Positions 50,947-62,900 of a stretch of 64,000 nucleotides of DNA are shown one piece after another. Below the pieces are notes generated by a model that worked only from the letters and a program-made list of their open reading frames with translations, searched no databases and had not been told where the DNA came from. The position numbers and the translations under genes were made by a program. Every line of letters starts with the position of its first letter. The first letter of the stretch is position 1. This DNA is from Bondarzewia mesenterica (lineage: Eukaryota > Basidiomycota > Agaricomycetes > Russulales > Bondarzewiaceae), in assembly GCA_004802705.1 (NCBI GenBank), contig SGPL01000032.1:50075-114074 (forward strand). The letters are read 5' to 3'.

Positions 50947-51427
50947 TGGCGTATGTTGCGAGGAGTGGGGCACGGAACAGGCGGAGGACGTCGAATAAAT
51001 ATCGCACTTCATTAGACAGAGCAAATGGAAGTTGTTAATACGCAGGGGACATACATGTGATTACGAACGGAAGGTGCTTTTCTCTGTTGGACATCCATTG
51101 AGCATGACAGGACACGATTTGGCCAACGTTCACTGCGAGTCTGCGAATTCTGAATCATCGTCAATCCAGACATGTACACATTGGGCTCATCAATGGCAAA
51201 TCAATGGAGGTGATATTTAAAACAAAACAGAAAGAACAATATTTAAACTGATCTTAAGAGTTAGCCCTTGAGGCCTGTATGAGTATGTAACTCTTCAACC
51301 GAATAGTGTCATTTCATTGCAAGTACACTCATCCCGGCGCTCATACAGTCAATCGGCATACCGTCCATGATAGTTGCCAGACTGCAATGCCATAATAGAC
51401 CGACGCAGACTTCGAGAAAGAGACCCA
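50947..51427. other. Intergenic region
   Basis: Promoter side of the hydrolase and 3' side of the Cys-rich gene. AT-rich around 51220-51260. No gene seen. Confidence 0.4.
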
Positions 51428-52546
51428 TCATAAGCACCTCATTGGCTGAGAGTTATGCAGTAGATATAATGGAACTATGACATACGTTATCTGCTCATAG
51501 CAATAATCTCTCGTCTCCTTGTAGCTTTCGAGACGATGCCGTTTGTGCATGAATGTCAGCATGACGCATGTCGTGGCTATCGCTGCCACGAAGTCATTCC
51601 GAATGAATGATAACGAATTGACCGAGTGCTCGCGGACTCGGGGACGAAAGAGCTCACCTGCAATGATTGAAATGCCGGTGACAGCATACTGCCACGTCGC
51701 CAACACGAGCGGCGAATTGGGCGAGATCTCACAAACATTGTTCACGCAGTTGTACTGTCATGTTCACTGTCAGTAAGAACTACGCGGGAATGCTCGCAAG
51801 AAAAAGCATGCATCCAGAACACGTACGGAGCGACAATCACGATGATACTGGCATTGTTGGGCCACATCTCGGAGAGGCTCGCACACGTTCGTGTTAATAT
51901 TGCAGAAGAACTGTGCGGTGCGACAGTTGTCTCGGACCACGACATTGATGAATTCTTGCCCACCGGGCTCGGTGGTCGTGTACCCCGTCATCTCGTAAAT
52001 ACACGACTGTCCCAGCGTTGCATTAGCATACCTGTACAGTAAGGAAGTTAGACCAAAGAACCCTCTTGCCGGTTCAAAAATAACGAGAGATTCGATGCAA
52101 CGCAATTCAACCCACATGCACGTAGACTTTAAGCAAATCGTCCCATTGTTGTTATTCACATCCGCCCATCCGCGCATCACCTCAAGATCGGCGGATGGCG
52201 CACACTGCTCGTCCCTGTTGAACTGGCACGCCTCCCCGACCGCGACGGGCGCCTTACACCCGCTGCCTTCGTCAGGACAGAAGCTCCCTGGAGGGCAGAG
52301 CGGGGGCATCTCCTCGCCTGGCTCGTACCCAAAGGCGAACACGTCACGTCGGCACACACGCGTTTGGCACGTCCCATTGAGGGGCGCAGAGCAGAATGTC
52401 TTGTCATCGCAGTCATTAAGAAATTTGCGCGTCGATGGGTCGAGGTGGTCGAGTGCGGTGGTGCAGGTGCGGCCAAGTGCGGAGGAGTCGGAGAGCGCGC
52501 TGATCACCACTGGCAGCGCGTTGAGAGAGAAGAGAAGGAGGCGCAT
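51428..52546 (-). CDS. Secreted Cys-rich protein with C-terminal membrane anchor
   Basis: No named family. The start at 52546 gives a signal peptide MRLLLFSLNALPVVISALSD. The ectodomain has many cysteines in short loops: CDDKTFCSAPLNGTC, CPPGSFCPDEGSGC, GEACQFNRDEQC, GTICLKSTCMYANATLGQSC, FFCNINTNVCEPLRDVAQQC and YNCVNNVCEISPNSP. It carries several N-glycosylation sequons (NGT, NAT). After ATWQYAVTGISIIA comes AIATTCVMLTFMHKRHRLES across an intron, which together form a membrane span followed by a basic tail. Main exon joins (CM-YAN and CRS-YNC) are in frame. Two undetermined bases (NN) lie just upstream at 52553-52554. The pattern resembles Dickkopf-like cysteine spacing, but that is only a resemblance. 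The exact 3' end is uncertain. Confidence 0.6.
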
Positions 52547-53397
52547 TGCAGANNAAAAGTTACTGAGGTAAATATACTGCAAAAGAACGCAGACGAGTGA
52601 CGCAGCTGGCATTGCAGTCCTGACCATTGGGGTATCAAAGACTAAGATTTAAGCCTGACCTAGACATTCCACGAGAGTACCGTCAGGACCAAGTCAGGAC
52701 AGATTGAGACGAGATGCTCCCAGTTGCCTGATGGTAGCCCGACGATGGAACACTTAACTAGGTGAGAAATATCAGAACAGGACTGTTTGTTCAGAGATAT
52801 GTATTGGCTGTAAAGCTTTCAAAAACCTGAGATACAATTTCGCCTCTTTTTCTGCTTTTTCAAGTACCGATTCGGGCACACTTCTACGGGCCATGTGCAT
52901 GAGACCTTTGCCTCTGCACCATGTCGATCTGCTGGAAGTTGAGAGTCGCTTCACATAGCCGTTGAGATCTGAGGCCGAGGACAAGGAATTGTGGACAGAA
53001 CGACTGTCCTCTGTATAGGTCGCTACGTAGTACGGAGACTAGAATTGTGGCAGAGTGTGGCGGAGCGTCAGACACGGATATCCTGAGGTACGAAGATTGA
53101 AGGAAGTGTCTACAACCTGCCTCTGGGAGACTAGGCGGAGCCTTCTCGGACGCGGATTGGACAGGGGCTCGCCTCTTCATTCTGGATTTGTGGGCCAGAG
53201 CTAATGGCCGCGGGATTATCAGAAAGCCCAATCACGCACGCAGGCATGGACCTTATTCCGTGTTGGACAGGACAAACGATATGTACATTCGTACTTTGTG
53301 CACAGCCAGTAGCAAACTTATACAGACATAAAGTGACAAGGATTTAACTTTGCAAGGTGTTTAATTTACAGCAGATCAAGGCAGGTGAAAGCGAAAA
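52547..53397. other. Intergenic region
   Basis: No supported gene. The minus-strand frame at 52884-53231 has no domain or splice context. Confidence 0.4.
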
Positions 53398-54823
53398 TCA
53401 CATCGTGGTCGCACTCCACTTCCACTTGTGCAACGAGTCAGGCTGTTTCATGTTCAATGTTTGCATCAACCAACGATCACCTTTGCAAAGCTCCTCTTCT
53501 CTCCCAAACAACCCGACCGAGATATCATCCCACCTCGACAGCAGCCACCACAGCACATTCGGCGCATATCTCAAGTTTTTGCCAAACAACTGACAACCGA
53601 ACCTCCGCCCGAAATCGTCAAATGCCCACCCGTTCCCACGCGTGTGTCCCACCTCCGCCAAGAATGAGATGAAGAAAATGAGTAAGTTGAAGTTGGGCGT
53701 CGGCATCAGCCGCAACAGCGACTGTGCGATCATGATCTGCATGCCCTCCCATGCCCGGTCATAGATAGGATACCCGCGCCGCCGGTGCAGGATCGCCTCC
53801 GTCGATGGCCGGTTCTTAGGGTGAATTCTGCCCGTCGCGAACATCTCGTTCACCCGATCGTGCTCCTTGTTGATCCAGATTTCGTCATGCTCGATGCTCG
53901 GCGCGACGCACCAGTCGCACAACGCGTAGAAGATGTGCATGTCGATCGGGTCGGGTGGGTGCTTTAAGTCAAAGTTAAGCAGCTCTGAGAGGCTGTCTGT
54001 GGGCTCGTGCTCCAGGCTGTGGGCTTCGCCAAAGCTCGGCGCCGAGTTGTAAATCTCAAACAACTCCTCCACTCGAATGGGCAGATCATCTGTCTTTCCA
54101 ATCACTTTGAAGAGTCCACGTTGTTTAACCCCTAAAAGACATCGACGTGAGCGATCCCGCTATGGACAAAGAAAAAAGAAGAGAGCTCACCCCGACGAAG
54201 GAACTCCATGAGACAAGCGGCTACCACGATCGGCACGTCAAACTCGTACCCGCAGCATGACCTGCGACGCCGCGTACACACAGGACGTGCGCAATGGGAC
54301 ACACCATACCCCTAACAACACGGGTCAGGAGTCAAGCGAGGCGAAAAGCAGATGCGAACGACTCACCACGGCCGTCAAGATAATGCCTGAAGATGGAGGG
54401 CTCAAGGCCCTGCCTCATGCGAGCCATACGGCGGTGCTCGCGCCTCCACTCCTTGCGATAGATCATGTCGTCGTCGCAGATCTCCTCAAAGTTAGTCACA
54501 TCAAGATATCGCTTGACGGGCTTGTCTGACATGTATTTCGACATGACTTTGAGCATGCTCATCCGCCACAATAGGAAGTGAGGGTCGAGCCGGGGGATGA
54601 GACGGGCACCCGAGGGTGGTGAGAGCAGAGCCCAACAGACCAAGGGTGACGGCTCAGAGGGGGGCAAGGTCAGTGCAGTGCATTTAAGGATGCTACGGCT
54701 GGGATGAGAGTGGCGATGCGGGGAGACGCCGCGTCCGCCTGCAGAGACTACGGAGTTTGACTGAGAAGCCTGCTTCTCGTCAACGGCAGAGGAAGTGATG
54801 GAGAAGCGCACGCGGCGAGGCAT
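53398..54823 (-). CDS. RhoGAP-like domain protein
   Basis: Likely related to Rho GTPase-activating proteins. The start at 54823 opens MPRRVRFSITSSAVDEKQAS. Exon 1 carries SILKCTALTLPP and SPLVCWALLSPPS, then KPVKRYLDVTNFEEICDDDM and EWRREHRRMARMRQGLEPSI, ending LDGRG at a GTGAGT donor. Exon 2 contains CGYEFDVPIVVAACLMEFLR, and exon 3 VKQRGLFKVIGKTDDLPIRV, FEIYNSAP, SLSELLNFDLKHPPDPIDMH, SLLRLMPTPNFNLLIFFISF and FGRRFGCQLFGKNLRYAPNV. The order resembles a RhoGAP fold, but the usual GIFRxSG arginine finger is GLFKVIG here, so GAP activity is doubtful. A broken copy of its 5' end is at 38010-38520. Family call is by motif resemblance only. Confidence 0.6.
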
Positions 54824-55417
54824 GATAAATATCAGTGGTATGAGTTGTTAATCAGTTAGATGGCAATGGTAGACAGTCAAGCGGGACGCGTTTAGACAGC
54901 AAGTAAGTCGGAAATGTATACCTCGCCACTGTATGTCTCGGATATCTGCATCTGAGACTTGAGCCTTCCGCGCTCACGTTAAAAGCCTCGAACAGCCTAG
55001 AGTGATTATTCGCGAATAAAATTTGATAAACCAGTAAGAGACTGGGCACTGGGTGTAGAAGCAAGACTCCATCACTAATGCATCACTGCTCCTCGCCTCT
55101 GTCAGTGGTCTCTGGGTGAATCCGCCAGCGGCGATCGTGGCACCTCCTATGTTGCGGTTTCATGACGGCTTGTGTCTCGGGGAGTGTATGTCAAAACAAG
55201 TTGAGACCCTCGAATAGATCTGATATGCAAGGGTGTCCGACCTTCTCTACCAGATACTTATTCCAAGTGGGTAGTATGCGACGCACAGGCTAGAACTGGC
55301 TAGAACCGGAAGTGGCCGCTATTGTCGGAGTTGACACGCTTTGAATCTCCGACGAGTCATTGAACGCGCACCGCGTCGCGGTCGTTTCAAGAGGTTTTAC
55401 TGTTCTGTTCCACAACC
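54824..55417. promoter_or_regulatory. Divergent promoter of RhoGAP-like gene and MCM2
   Basis: 594 bp between the two start codons. The left part (54824-55045) is conserved with the duplicate at 38 kb, including TTATTCGCGAATA. Near MCM2, at 55362-55384, the sequence has two CGCG cores (ACGCGC and CCGCGT) that resemble degenerate MBF-type sites. Confidence 0.4.
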
Positions 55418-58400
55418 ATGGTCAGTAGTCTATTCCTTTTCTCCTCTCATCCATCTTTAATGATATCTCTTTTAGTCTCAGCAAACACCTCGTCGCACAA
55501 AGCGTGCTAGATCACCCGATCTGCCAGCGAGCTCGTCGCCACCGCCGCTTGGTGGCCAAAGTGTATCACGTCGTGATTCACAGTCTTCCTTGCCCCCATC
55601 CTCGCCTCCGGCACCGTTCTCTGATACAGACGATAGCGCCGACGATCGTGACGCTGTGCAAGACATCAATGATGAAGATGACGATGAAGAAGGAGAAGAT
55701 CTTTTTGGCCAGGAAATGGAAGAGTGCGTTTGTTGTCCTTTTGAAATATCTTATGTTGTATCTGATCTTTGATTTAGTGACTACGCGGAAAATGATCGCC
55801 TTGATGCCTACTCCGATACTGGATTGAACGATGAAGAAGAGTATGAAGCCATCTCTGCCGGGGCTCGGCGGGCAGCTGAGGCGACGATGGCACGACGTGA
55901 TCGCTTGGAGCATGGTGGGCGTCGTGGCGGTCGAGCAGCTGCCAGGAGACATATGCCATCATTTTTCGACAGCGATGATGCTGATATGGATGATGGCGAC
56001 GATGGTAATATTCTCTCGGGTATGAAACCGCGTGCCCGCCATGGCTATGATGAAAGAAGGGATTTCGATGACATGGAGGGTATTGAGGATGTGCGTTTGA
56101 TCATTTCAAGTGTATGCCGATAAACTAAAAACTCGACAGGAAATACCGCTAGAGCAATTGAGCGATATCAAGGCCAAGTCCATTGTCGAGTGGATTGCGA
56201 ATGATCGTGTTCGCCGTTCCATCATCAAGCATTTCCGACAATTTCTCATGACTTACGTTGACGATCACGGTGCCTCGGTATATGGCCAACGTATCAGGAA
56301 TCTTGGTGAAAGTAAGTGACATTGTAATTCGTTTCCCCGTTCCATTCTCATTGCAGAATCTACCAGACAACTCCGAGTCTTTGGAGGTATCTTACCTGCA
56401 TCTCGCTATTTCTAAGCCCATTCTCGCTTATTTCCTCACAAACTCCCCCTCCGCAATGCTTGCTATCTTTGACGAAGTGGCCCTTGACGCGATTCTTGTC
56501 TATTACCCTAACTACCGACGCATTCATTCGGAGGTACACGTTCGGATCACCGACCTGCCATTGAGTTCGTCATTGCGCGATTTGCGCCGCAATAATCTCA
56601 ACAACCTCGTGCGAGTGTCAGGCGTCGTGACGCGACGGAGCGGCGTATTCCCTCAGTTGAAGTATATTAAATTCGACTGCAGGAAATGCGGTGCTGTCCT
56701 CGGCCCCTTCTATCAGGATGCCACAAAAGAGGTCAGGATTAGTTACTGTGCCAACTGCGAGGGTAAGGGACCGTTTACCGTCAATTCAGAGCAGGTGAGT
56801 GGCTCTTTCGTCTCAGATCATTGGTTTCTCACTTTCTTTGATAGACGGTATACAGAAATTATCAGAAAATGACTTTGCAGGAGTCGCCTGGTTCGGTGCC
56901 TCCAGGTCGCCTGCCACGGCATCGTGAGGTGATTTTGCTATGGGATCTTATTGATTCGGCTAAGCCGGGAGAGGAAGTTGTGCGTGCTTGATTTTGAACT
57001 CATGCAATTGAACATGCTCAATGGTCGTTTAGGAAGTGACAGGTATCTATCGCAACAACTTTGACGCTTCTCTGAACTCTAAGAACGGGTTCCCTGTCTT
57101 TTCTACGGTCATTGAGGCCAATCATATCAACAAAAAGGAGGACCTCTTCGCCGCTTTCCGCCTGACTGAAGAAGACGAGAAGGAAATCCGTTCTCTGGCG
57201 CGTGATGAGCGCATTCGGAAGCGGATCATCAAGTCTATTGCACCTTCTATATATGGGCATGAAGACATCAAGACGGCTCTTGCGCTATCACTGTTCGGGG
57301 GAGTCTCAAAGGACATCAACCGTAAGCATCGGATCCGTGGGGATATCAACGTACTTTTGCTTGGAGACCCGGGAACGGCAAAATCACAGTTTTTGAAGTA
57401 CGTCGAAAAGACTGCCCACCGGTCTGTGTTCGCGACGGGTCAGGGAGCATCTGCGGTTGGTTTGACAGCTAGCGTGCGGAAGGACCCTGTAACGCGGGAG
57501 TGGACGCTCGAGGGTGGAGCTCTCGTCTTGGCTGACAAGGGAACCTGCCTTATCGACGAATTCGACAAGATGAACGATGCAGATCGGACATCTATTCATG
57601 AGGCTATGGAGCAGCAATCGATCTCTATCTCGAAGGCGGGCATCGTTACCACATTGCAGGCGCGTTGCGCTATCATCGCGGCAGCCAACCCAATCCGCGG
57701 CCGATACAATCCTACGATTCCGTTCCAACAAAATGTCGAACTCACGGAGCCGATTTTGTCGCGTTTCGACGTCCTGTGCGTCGTCAAGGATGCGGTGGAC
57801 CCTGTGCAGGACGAGTTGCTCGCGCGATTCGTAGTTGGGAGCCATCTACGGAGTCATCCCAAGTTTGAAGCGGACAAGGATGAAATGGACGTTGGCACTA
57901 CCCTGGACGCGGACGTAAGTCTCCTGCCCTCCACCTTTCGAAATCGAGCTTAATATCTGACACTCAAATCAGCTAATCCCTCAAGACCTGTTGCGCAAGT
58001 ATATCATGTACGCGCGGGAGAAGGTCCGTCCGAAATTATTCGACCTCGACCAGGACAAGCTCGCCCGGCTCTTTGCGGATCTACGACGCGAATCGATCGC
58101 TACAGGGTCGTTCCCTATCACCGTCCGACACTTGGAAAGCATGATCCGCATGTCAGAGGCGAGCGCGAAAATGGCTCTGCGGGAGTACGTGCGCGCGGAC
58201 GATATCGATGTTGCGATTTCTGTCGCAGTCGAGAGTTTCGTCAATGCACAGAAAATGTCGATCAAGAAAACGTTGCAGCGGGTACGTCACTGCCACCTTG
58301 TCTAGCTTCAATTCATAACCTGTGTCTCAATAACGTTGGATCAGGGATTCCGGAAGTACCTGACTCAGTCAAAGGACCACGAAGAGCTTTTGGCATTCCT

Positions 58401-58679
58401 GCTGGGCGGTATTGTCAAGGACAAGGCGCGCTATCACCAATTGCAGCGTCACGAGCAGCCGGAGCTTGTCACTGTGAAGGTTTCCGAGCTCGAAGAACGC
58501 GTATGATTTTTCAGCCTTTTGTCCGCTCACCCAATTGTACTAATGCATTGTTCACACAGGCCAAGGAACACGATATTTTTGATATGGCACCTTTCTTGCG
58601 CTCGAGGTTGTTTTCTACGAATGGCTACATATTGAATGGTGACGTTATTGAGAAGAAGTTCAGGAATGCCAATGAATGA
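55418..58679 (+). CDS. MCM2: DNA replication licensing factor MCM2
   Basis: Subunit of the MCM2-7 replicative helicase. The first exon is only the ATG (55418-55420), then GTCAGT; the next begins [20 protein letters not shown]. The N-terminus is acidic and Ser-rich, followed by [20 protein letters not shown] and [20 protein letters not shown]. The OB-fold region has [20 protein letters not shown] and a zinc finger, CRKCG...YCANCEG. The AAA core has [19 protein letters not shown], Walker [34 protein letters not shown], Walker [11 protein letters not shown], and arginine finger [12 protein letters not shown]. The C-terminus has [19 protein letters not shown] and ends EKKFRNANE at TGA 58679. About 900 residues with all core motifs in order and no frame break seen. 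Confidence 0.97.
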
Positions 58680-59947
58680 ATACCCTTTTCTACTGGGCTT
58701 TAGATTGATTTTTTTTACTGAATTCCTTATCATGTTTTCGTACCCGCAGTTGTCACTTGATCTGTACTCCAATCTACGAATTTGCATCACGCCAACTGCA
58801 GTCCGCACGTTGAGGTGCCGAATTGCGTAAAATTTTCCGCCTCACCTCGTACGCAGCGCGTTTGAACCTGGAATTTTTCAGGAGAATTATCAAAGTGCCA
58901 GTGTCGGATTGACAAGCTGTTCGACTGATTCTCTTCAGCCGAAGTGAATCCCAGGTCTTGGGAGTTATTACAGGCGGAGACGCGCGGACTTTGTGAACTG
59001 AGCGCCGCGACGATCGATCAATATATTGGACTCGCGTCGTCCGCAACCAAAATTTTGATGGACCCACTTCCGCCAAGAAACAAAAGAAGCTGAAGAACGC
59101 AACGGAATAGAACTCGTCGTGGCTTCTCGTCTCTCGTCTCTTCGTCCAACGCTTCTTTCGTATTTAGCCGCTGTCGAAAATTTCACATGTGAAGGCGATG
59201 CGCTGCCAGTCTGCGGGCGAGTCCACCCAAATAATATGCGTCCTGCGACGAACAAAACAAACGAAGAGGGATGTTGCCAGGTCTACAACCTGAGGCCTGA
59301 GATCCTGGTCGGCCCGTTTCCTGATCGTTCATAGCCATTGGATGACATGTGCCAAAGGTTCCGGCTCAAGACTGAGATCTCGCGCCCCGCGGATGATCGC
59401 GTCACGTCGGCCTCAAAAATCACATCCAAACGGAACTTCGTCAACACGAGGAAAATTTTCATTCATTCAGGCAAAACAACCTGGGCATGCACTGCAGCAA
59501 AATGGAATAGCACATAAGAGACGACTCGGACAGAAATCTAGAACCGAAACAACAACGGCAGCTCGCAAGACGGAACAGAGCAGGATATCTAACGTCAAAC
59601 ACACACCAACCAACAGACCTCGAGGCCGCCACCACGCGAAGGCCACTCCACTGATCCTGATCCAAATGGCCACGGGATGAACAGCAGTGAGCTTACGCGC
59701 GGACTTAGCCTTGAGAGTGTGCACACGCCGCAGAGACCACGCGCTCGCGCCTAAACCGAAGACGCGAGTGTGTGCTGCCTACAGCGGAGACTGTGTGGCC
59801 GATGAAGGTCGCCCGCAGTCAGGTCAGGCGGACCAGCCCGGGGCACCAAGGCTGGAAGGGTGTGCTAAGAAAAAAAAGCTTCAACCGGGGAGGGACGAGG
59901 TAACGCTAGGGATGGCGAAGGTGAGGGCATGCAGCAGCGGCCGCATG
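58680..59947. other. Convergent intergenic region
   Basis: About 1.27 kb between the MCM2 and UPF2 stop codons. Frames on both strands exist (for example 58774-59076 minus, 59342-59680 plus) but none has a domain or convincing splice sites. It is long for 3'UTRs alone, so a small unrecognised gene or a non-coding RNA cannot be excluded. Confidence 0.4.
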
Positions 59948-62900
59948 TTATCCGATCAGGCGGATCTTGATAGTACGGTTCCGGTTCTCGAGAGCTGGTA
60001 ATATGTGAGTGACAGGCATAATCATTCAGGATGAATCGAACGTACCCTTCAGCTCCTCGGCTTCTTCGCGCTGTTCGTAATCCAGAACCAATCGCTTAAG
60101 TTGTTGCTGCTCGACCTTGTCCTGCATTTGAGCTGTTCTCGTCTGGATCGCGAGCGCAGATTCCGCGGGAATAGCGAGCGTCCGAGCCTGGGGGTTCCGT
60201 GAGTGGGTGGACGCGTGGGATTCCAGGGACAGTGCCGTACCTGCTGCTTATTTCCGCGCTTCGTGATCATAGTAAAGTTCATCACGCCTTGTCTCCCAAC
60301 GTCAGCATCACCGTTCTCCTCATCCTCATCCTCTGCACGTTTCTTCCGCATAGTGGGGGGTAACACAGCCGACTCCCACAACGCTTGCGCGGTGCGCCTA
60401 TCGACCTTCCGTGACTCGGCAGAAGAGTCCGTGACCATCTTCGCGAGTTCCTTGGCAAACTCGGCTTCTGCTTCCTCTGAAGGGCCTAGGTTCTCATGTG
60501 CAGGTTTCACGACGACGGCGGGTTCCGGCGATGGACCACGATCTTCGGCCTGCAAACATGTCTGGTCCAGATTGTGAGGAACACTCGAGGACGAGATCGA
60601 CTTACGCTAGATTCCACAGCCCCACCCTCTTCGCCATCTTCCTCGTCGTGGTTGCCGATTCTCTCTCCTTCGTCTCCACTGTCCTCCCCGCTATCATCGC
60701 CTGTAGTGACTGTTCGAGCCCCGATATCAGCAAAAGACACGAACAAATTAAGAAATCGCGCGCGTACGACCGGCAGATTGGAATGCGGAAGCGAACATGT
60801 CATCCACAGCCACAGCAGCTTCCTCCAGCGTCTTGAACATCGCCACCTTCGGCCTGATGGCCTACAATCCAAATTGAGAATCCGTCCGTACATCGCCCGT
60901 CAAGAATCACTCTCTCACCTCCAGAGAATCGGTCACCATGAACTCCACATCCATAGGGAGCGGCTCCTTGCACAGGACATAATACTGCATTGGGGATGGA
61001 TCTGGTCAGTCGTCGACACTCGAATACGGCAAATGACACATCCTACCTGGAAAAACGTGAGGAAATTATCAAGCTTCTTCTTCTGCGATCCACGATCGAA
61101 GCACATGCCGCAAGTATCCAACAACACACACACAAGACGAACGCGGAAGAAGTCATCCGGCATATCAACCGGGCACGGATGCAGCGGCAGCGGATGTCCC
61201 TCGGCTGTTTCGGAAAAAAAGAATCACACAAAACTGAGCGAAAAAGCCCTAACCCAGCCTACAGAAACAAGAAGACGCGAAACTGAAAAAAATGCCACTC
61301 ACGATGCCCAAAAGTGACGAGCGACCACAAGGTATCGAACACCAGGCTCGAACTGATCAGCCGATAGATGTACAATTCTCCGAGATACTTCATCGACGCG
61401 ACCCTGCGCTGATTGGTGCTATACACGTTCTGCTCGAGTCCGCGGCGCACGTCCTCGAGCACCTGATCCACGACCGCGATCGAGAAATCAGGGTGATACC
61501 GCTGGAGGTCGTACGTGAGCATGGCAAGGAGCGCGATGTTGCCGTAGCGGATCTTGTACGGCTTGGTGAACACCTTGTGCAACATGCGCCAGAGCGACGG
61601 GTCGTCCCAGTCGAGCTTGCGCAGCAACTTCAAGACCTTGTCGATCGTCTTTTTGGCGAGGACGTCGTAAATGAGGTGTCGGGTGAACAGTTCCATCGGC
61701 GTGCGCTCTTTCTCTTGACGCGGAGCGCGCTCGGGAGGGTTGGCCTGTTCCGAATTAGATCGACCATTCGCTCTGAACGAGACAATCTTACCTGATAGTA
61801 CGCGTTCTCCAGCACGAGCTGCTGTCTCTGATCAAAGTGCTGCATACTTTGCTTACGTTTCATGAGTTCCAACTGGTCGCATCGTTTCAGTACCAACAGC
61901 GGAAGAACACACACGAAAGCGCTCACCATGGTCCCAAAACGCTGCTTCGTCTCGTCGTTCCTGAGTAAGAACCGCCCGCATCCCTCCAGGAGCAACGCGA
62001 TGTTATCGACGTTCGTCCCAAAGAAATCATCCAAGCAGACTTTGAACATATGAAGGATGAGATGAGGAGGAACGACTTTGAACTTTGTCAGATTAGATAA
62101 AAAAAGTGATGTTCTGGAAGCCCAGCAGCCTGTGAGTGGATCTGCTCATTACAAGTAAGAAAATTCTGTCCGACCTTCAGCCGAACTTCCGCGAGCTCCT
62201 TCACCACGTTCTTCTTTCGTTGGAGGTAACGAAACTCATCGTCCAGCTGTGATCAAGCTGGTTAAAACCACCAGAAGCATGCAGGATAAAGAGGATACAC
62301 GCACGAAAGCTACGAGCTCGGACCCAATGTCGGGCATGTACCGACTCAAGGTCGCCACAAGCCGAGAATAATGAGGCAACACATCCGTCCTCGTCTTCGG
62401 GACTTGCGTGAAGAACTGCGGCAGACAGTCGAGGTCAACATTCATCGACGTCAAGCTGTCAAACAAAACTCACCTTGACCAATCTCTTCCTGGCCGCCTT
62501 CGAATTCAGGAAAGCGAACTCGACCGCGGCTTGGTCGATCAGGGAACGGTTGGTACAGTCCGGAAGGCGCGCGAGAAGGGCAGTCAACAGCTGCGAGGGA
62601 CCTTGCGGGGCCAAATTCGGCGTCGAAGGCCGCGATCCTTCCTTCGGCGTGCCTGGCACTGGAGTTTCCGCGCTAACGGGAGGAGAATACGAAACACTTC
62701 AGTCGTCAGCACAACGCGCACGCATACCACGTACCCATCGCCCTCCTCTTCCTCCTCCTCCTCCTCCATCTCTTTAAGCACAACCCCATTGACCCCATCG
62801 GCCTTCTCAGCCCCCTCCTCCTCGCCTTTCAACCCCGCCAGTTCTTCCTCCAACTTGCGCACCTCCTCTTCCTCCGCCTTGCGCTCATTCTCAACATCCT

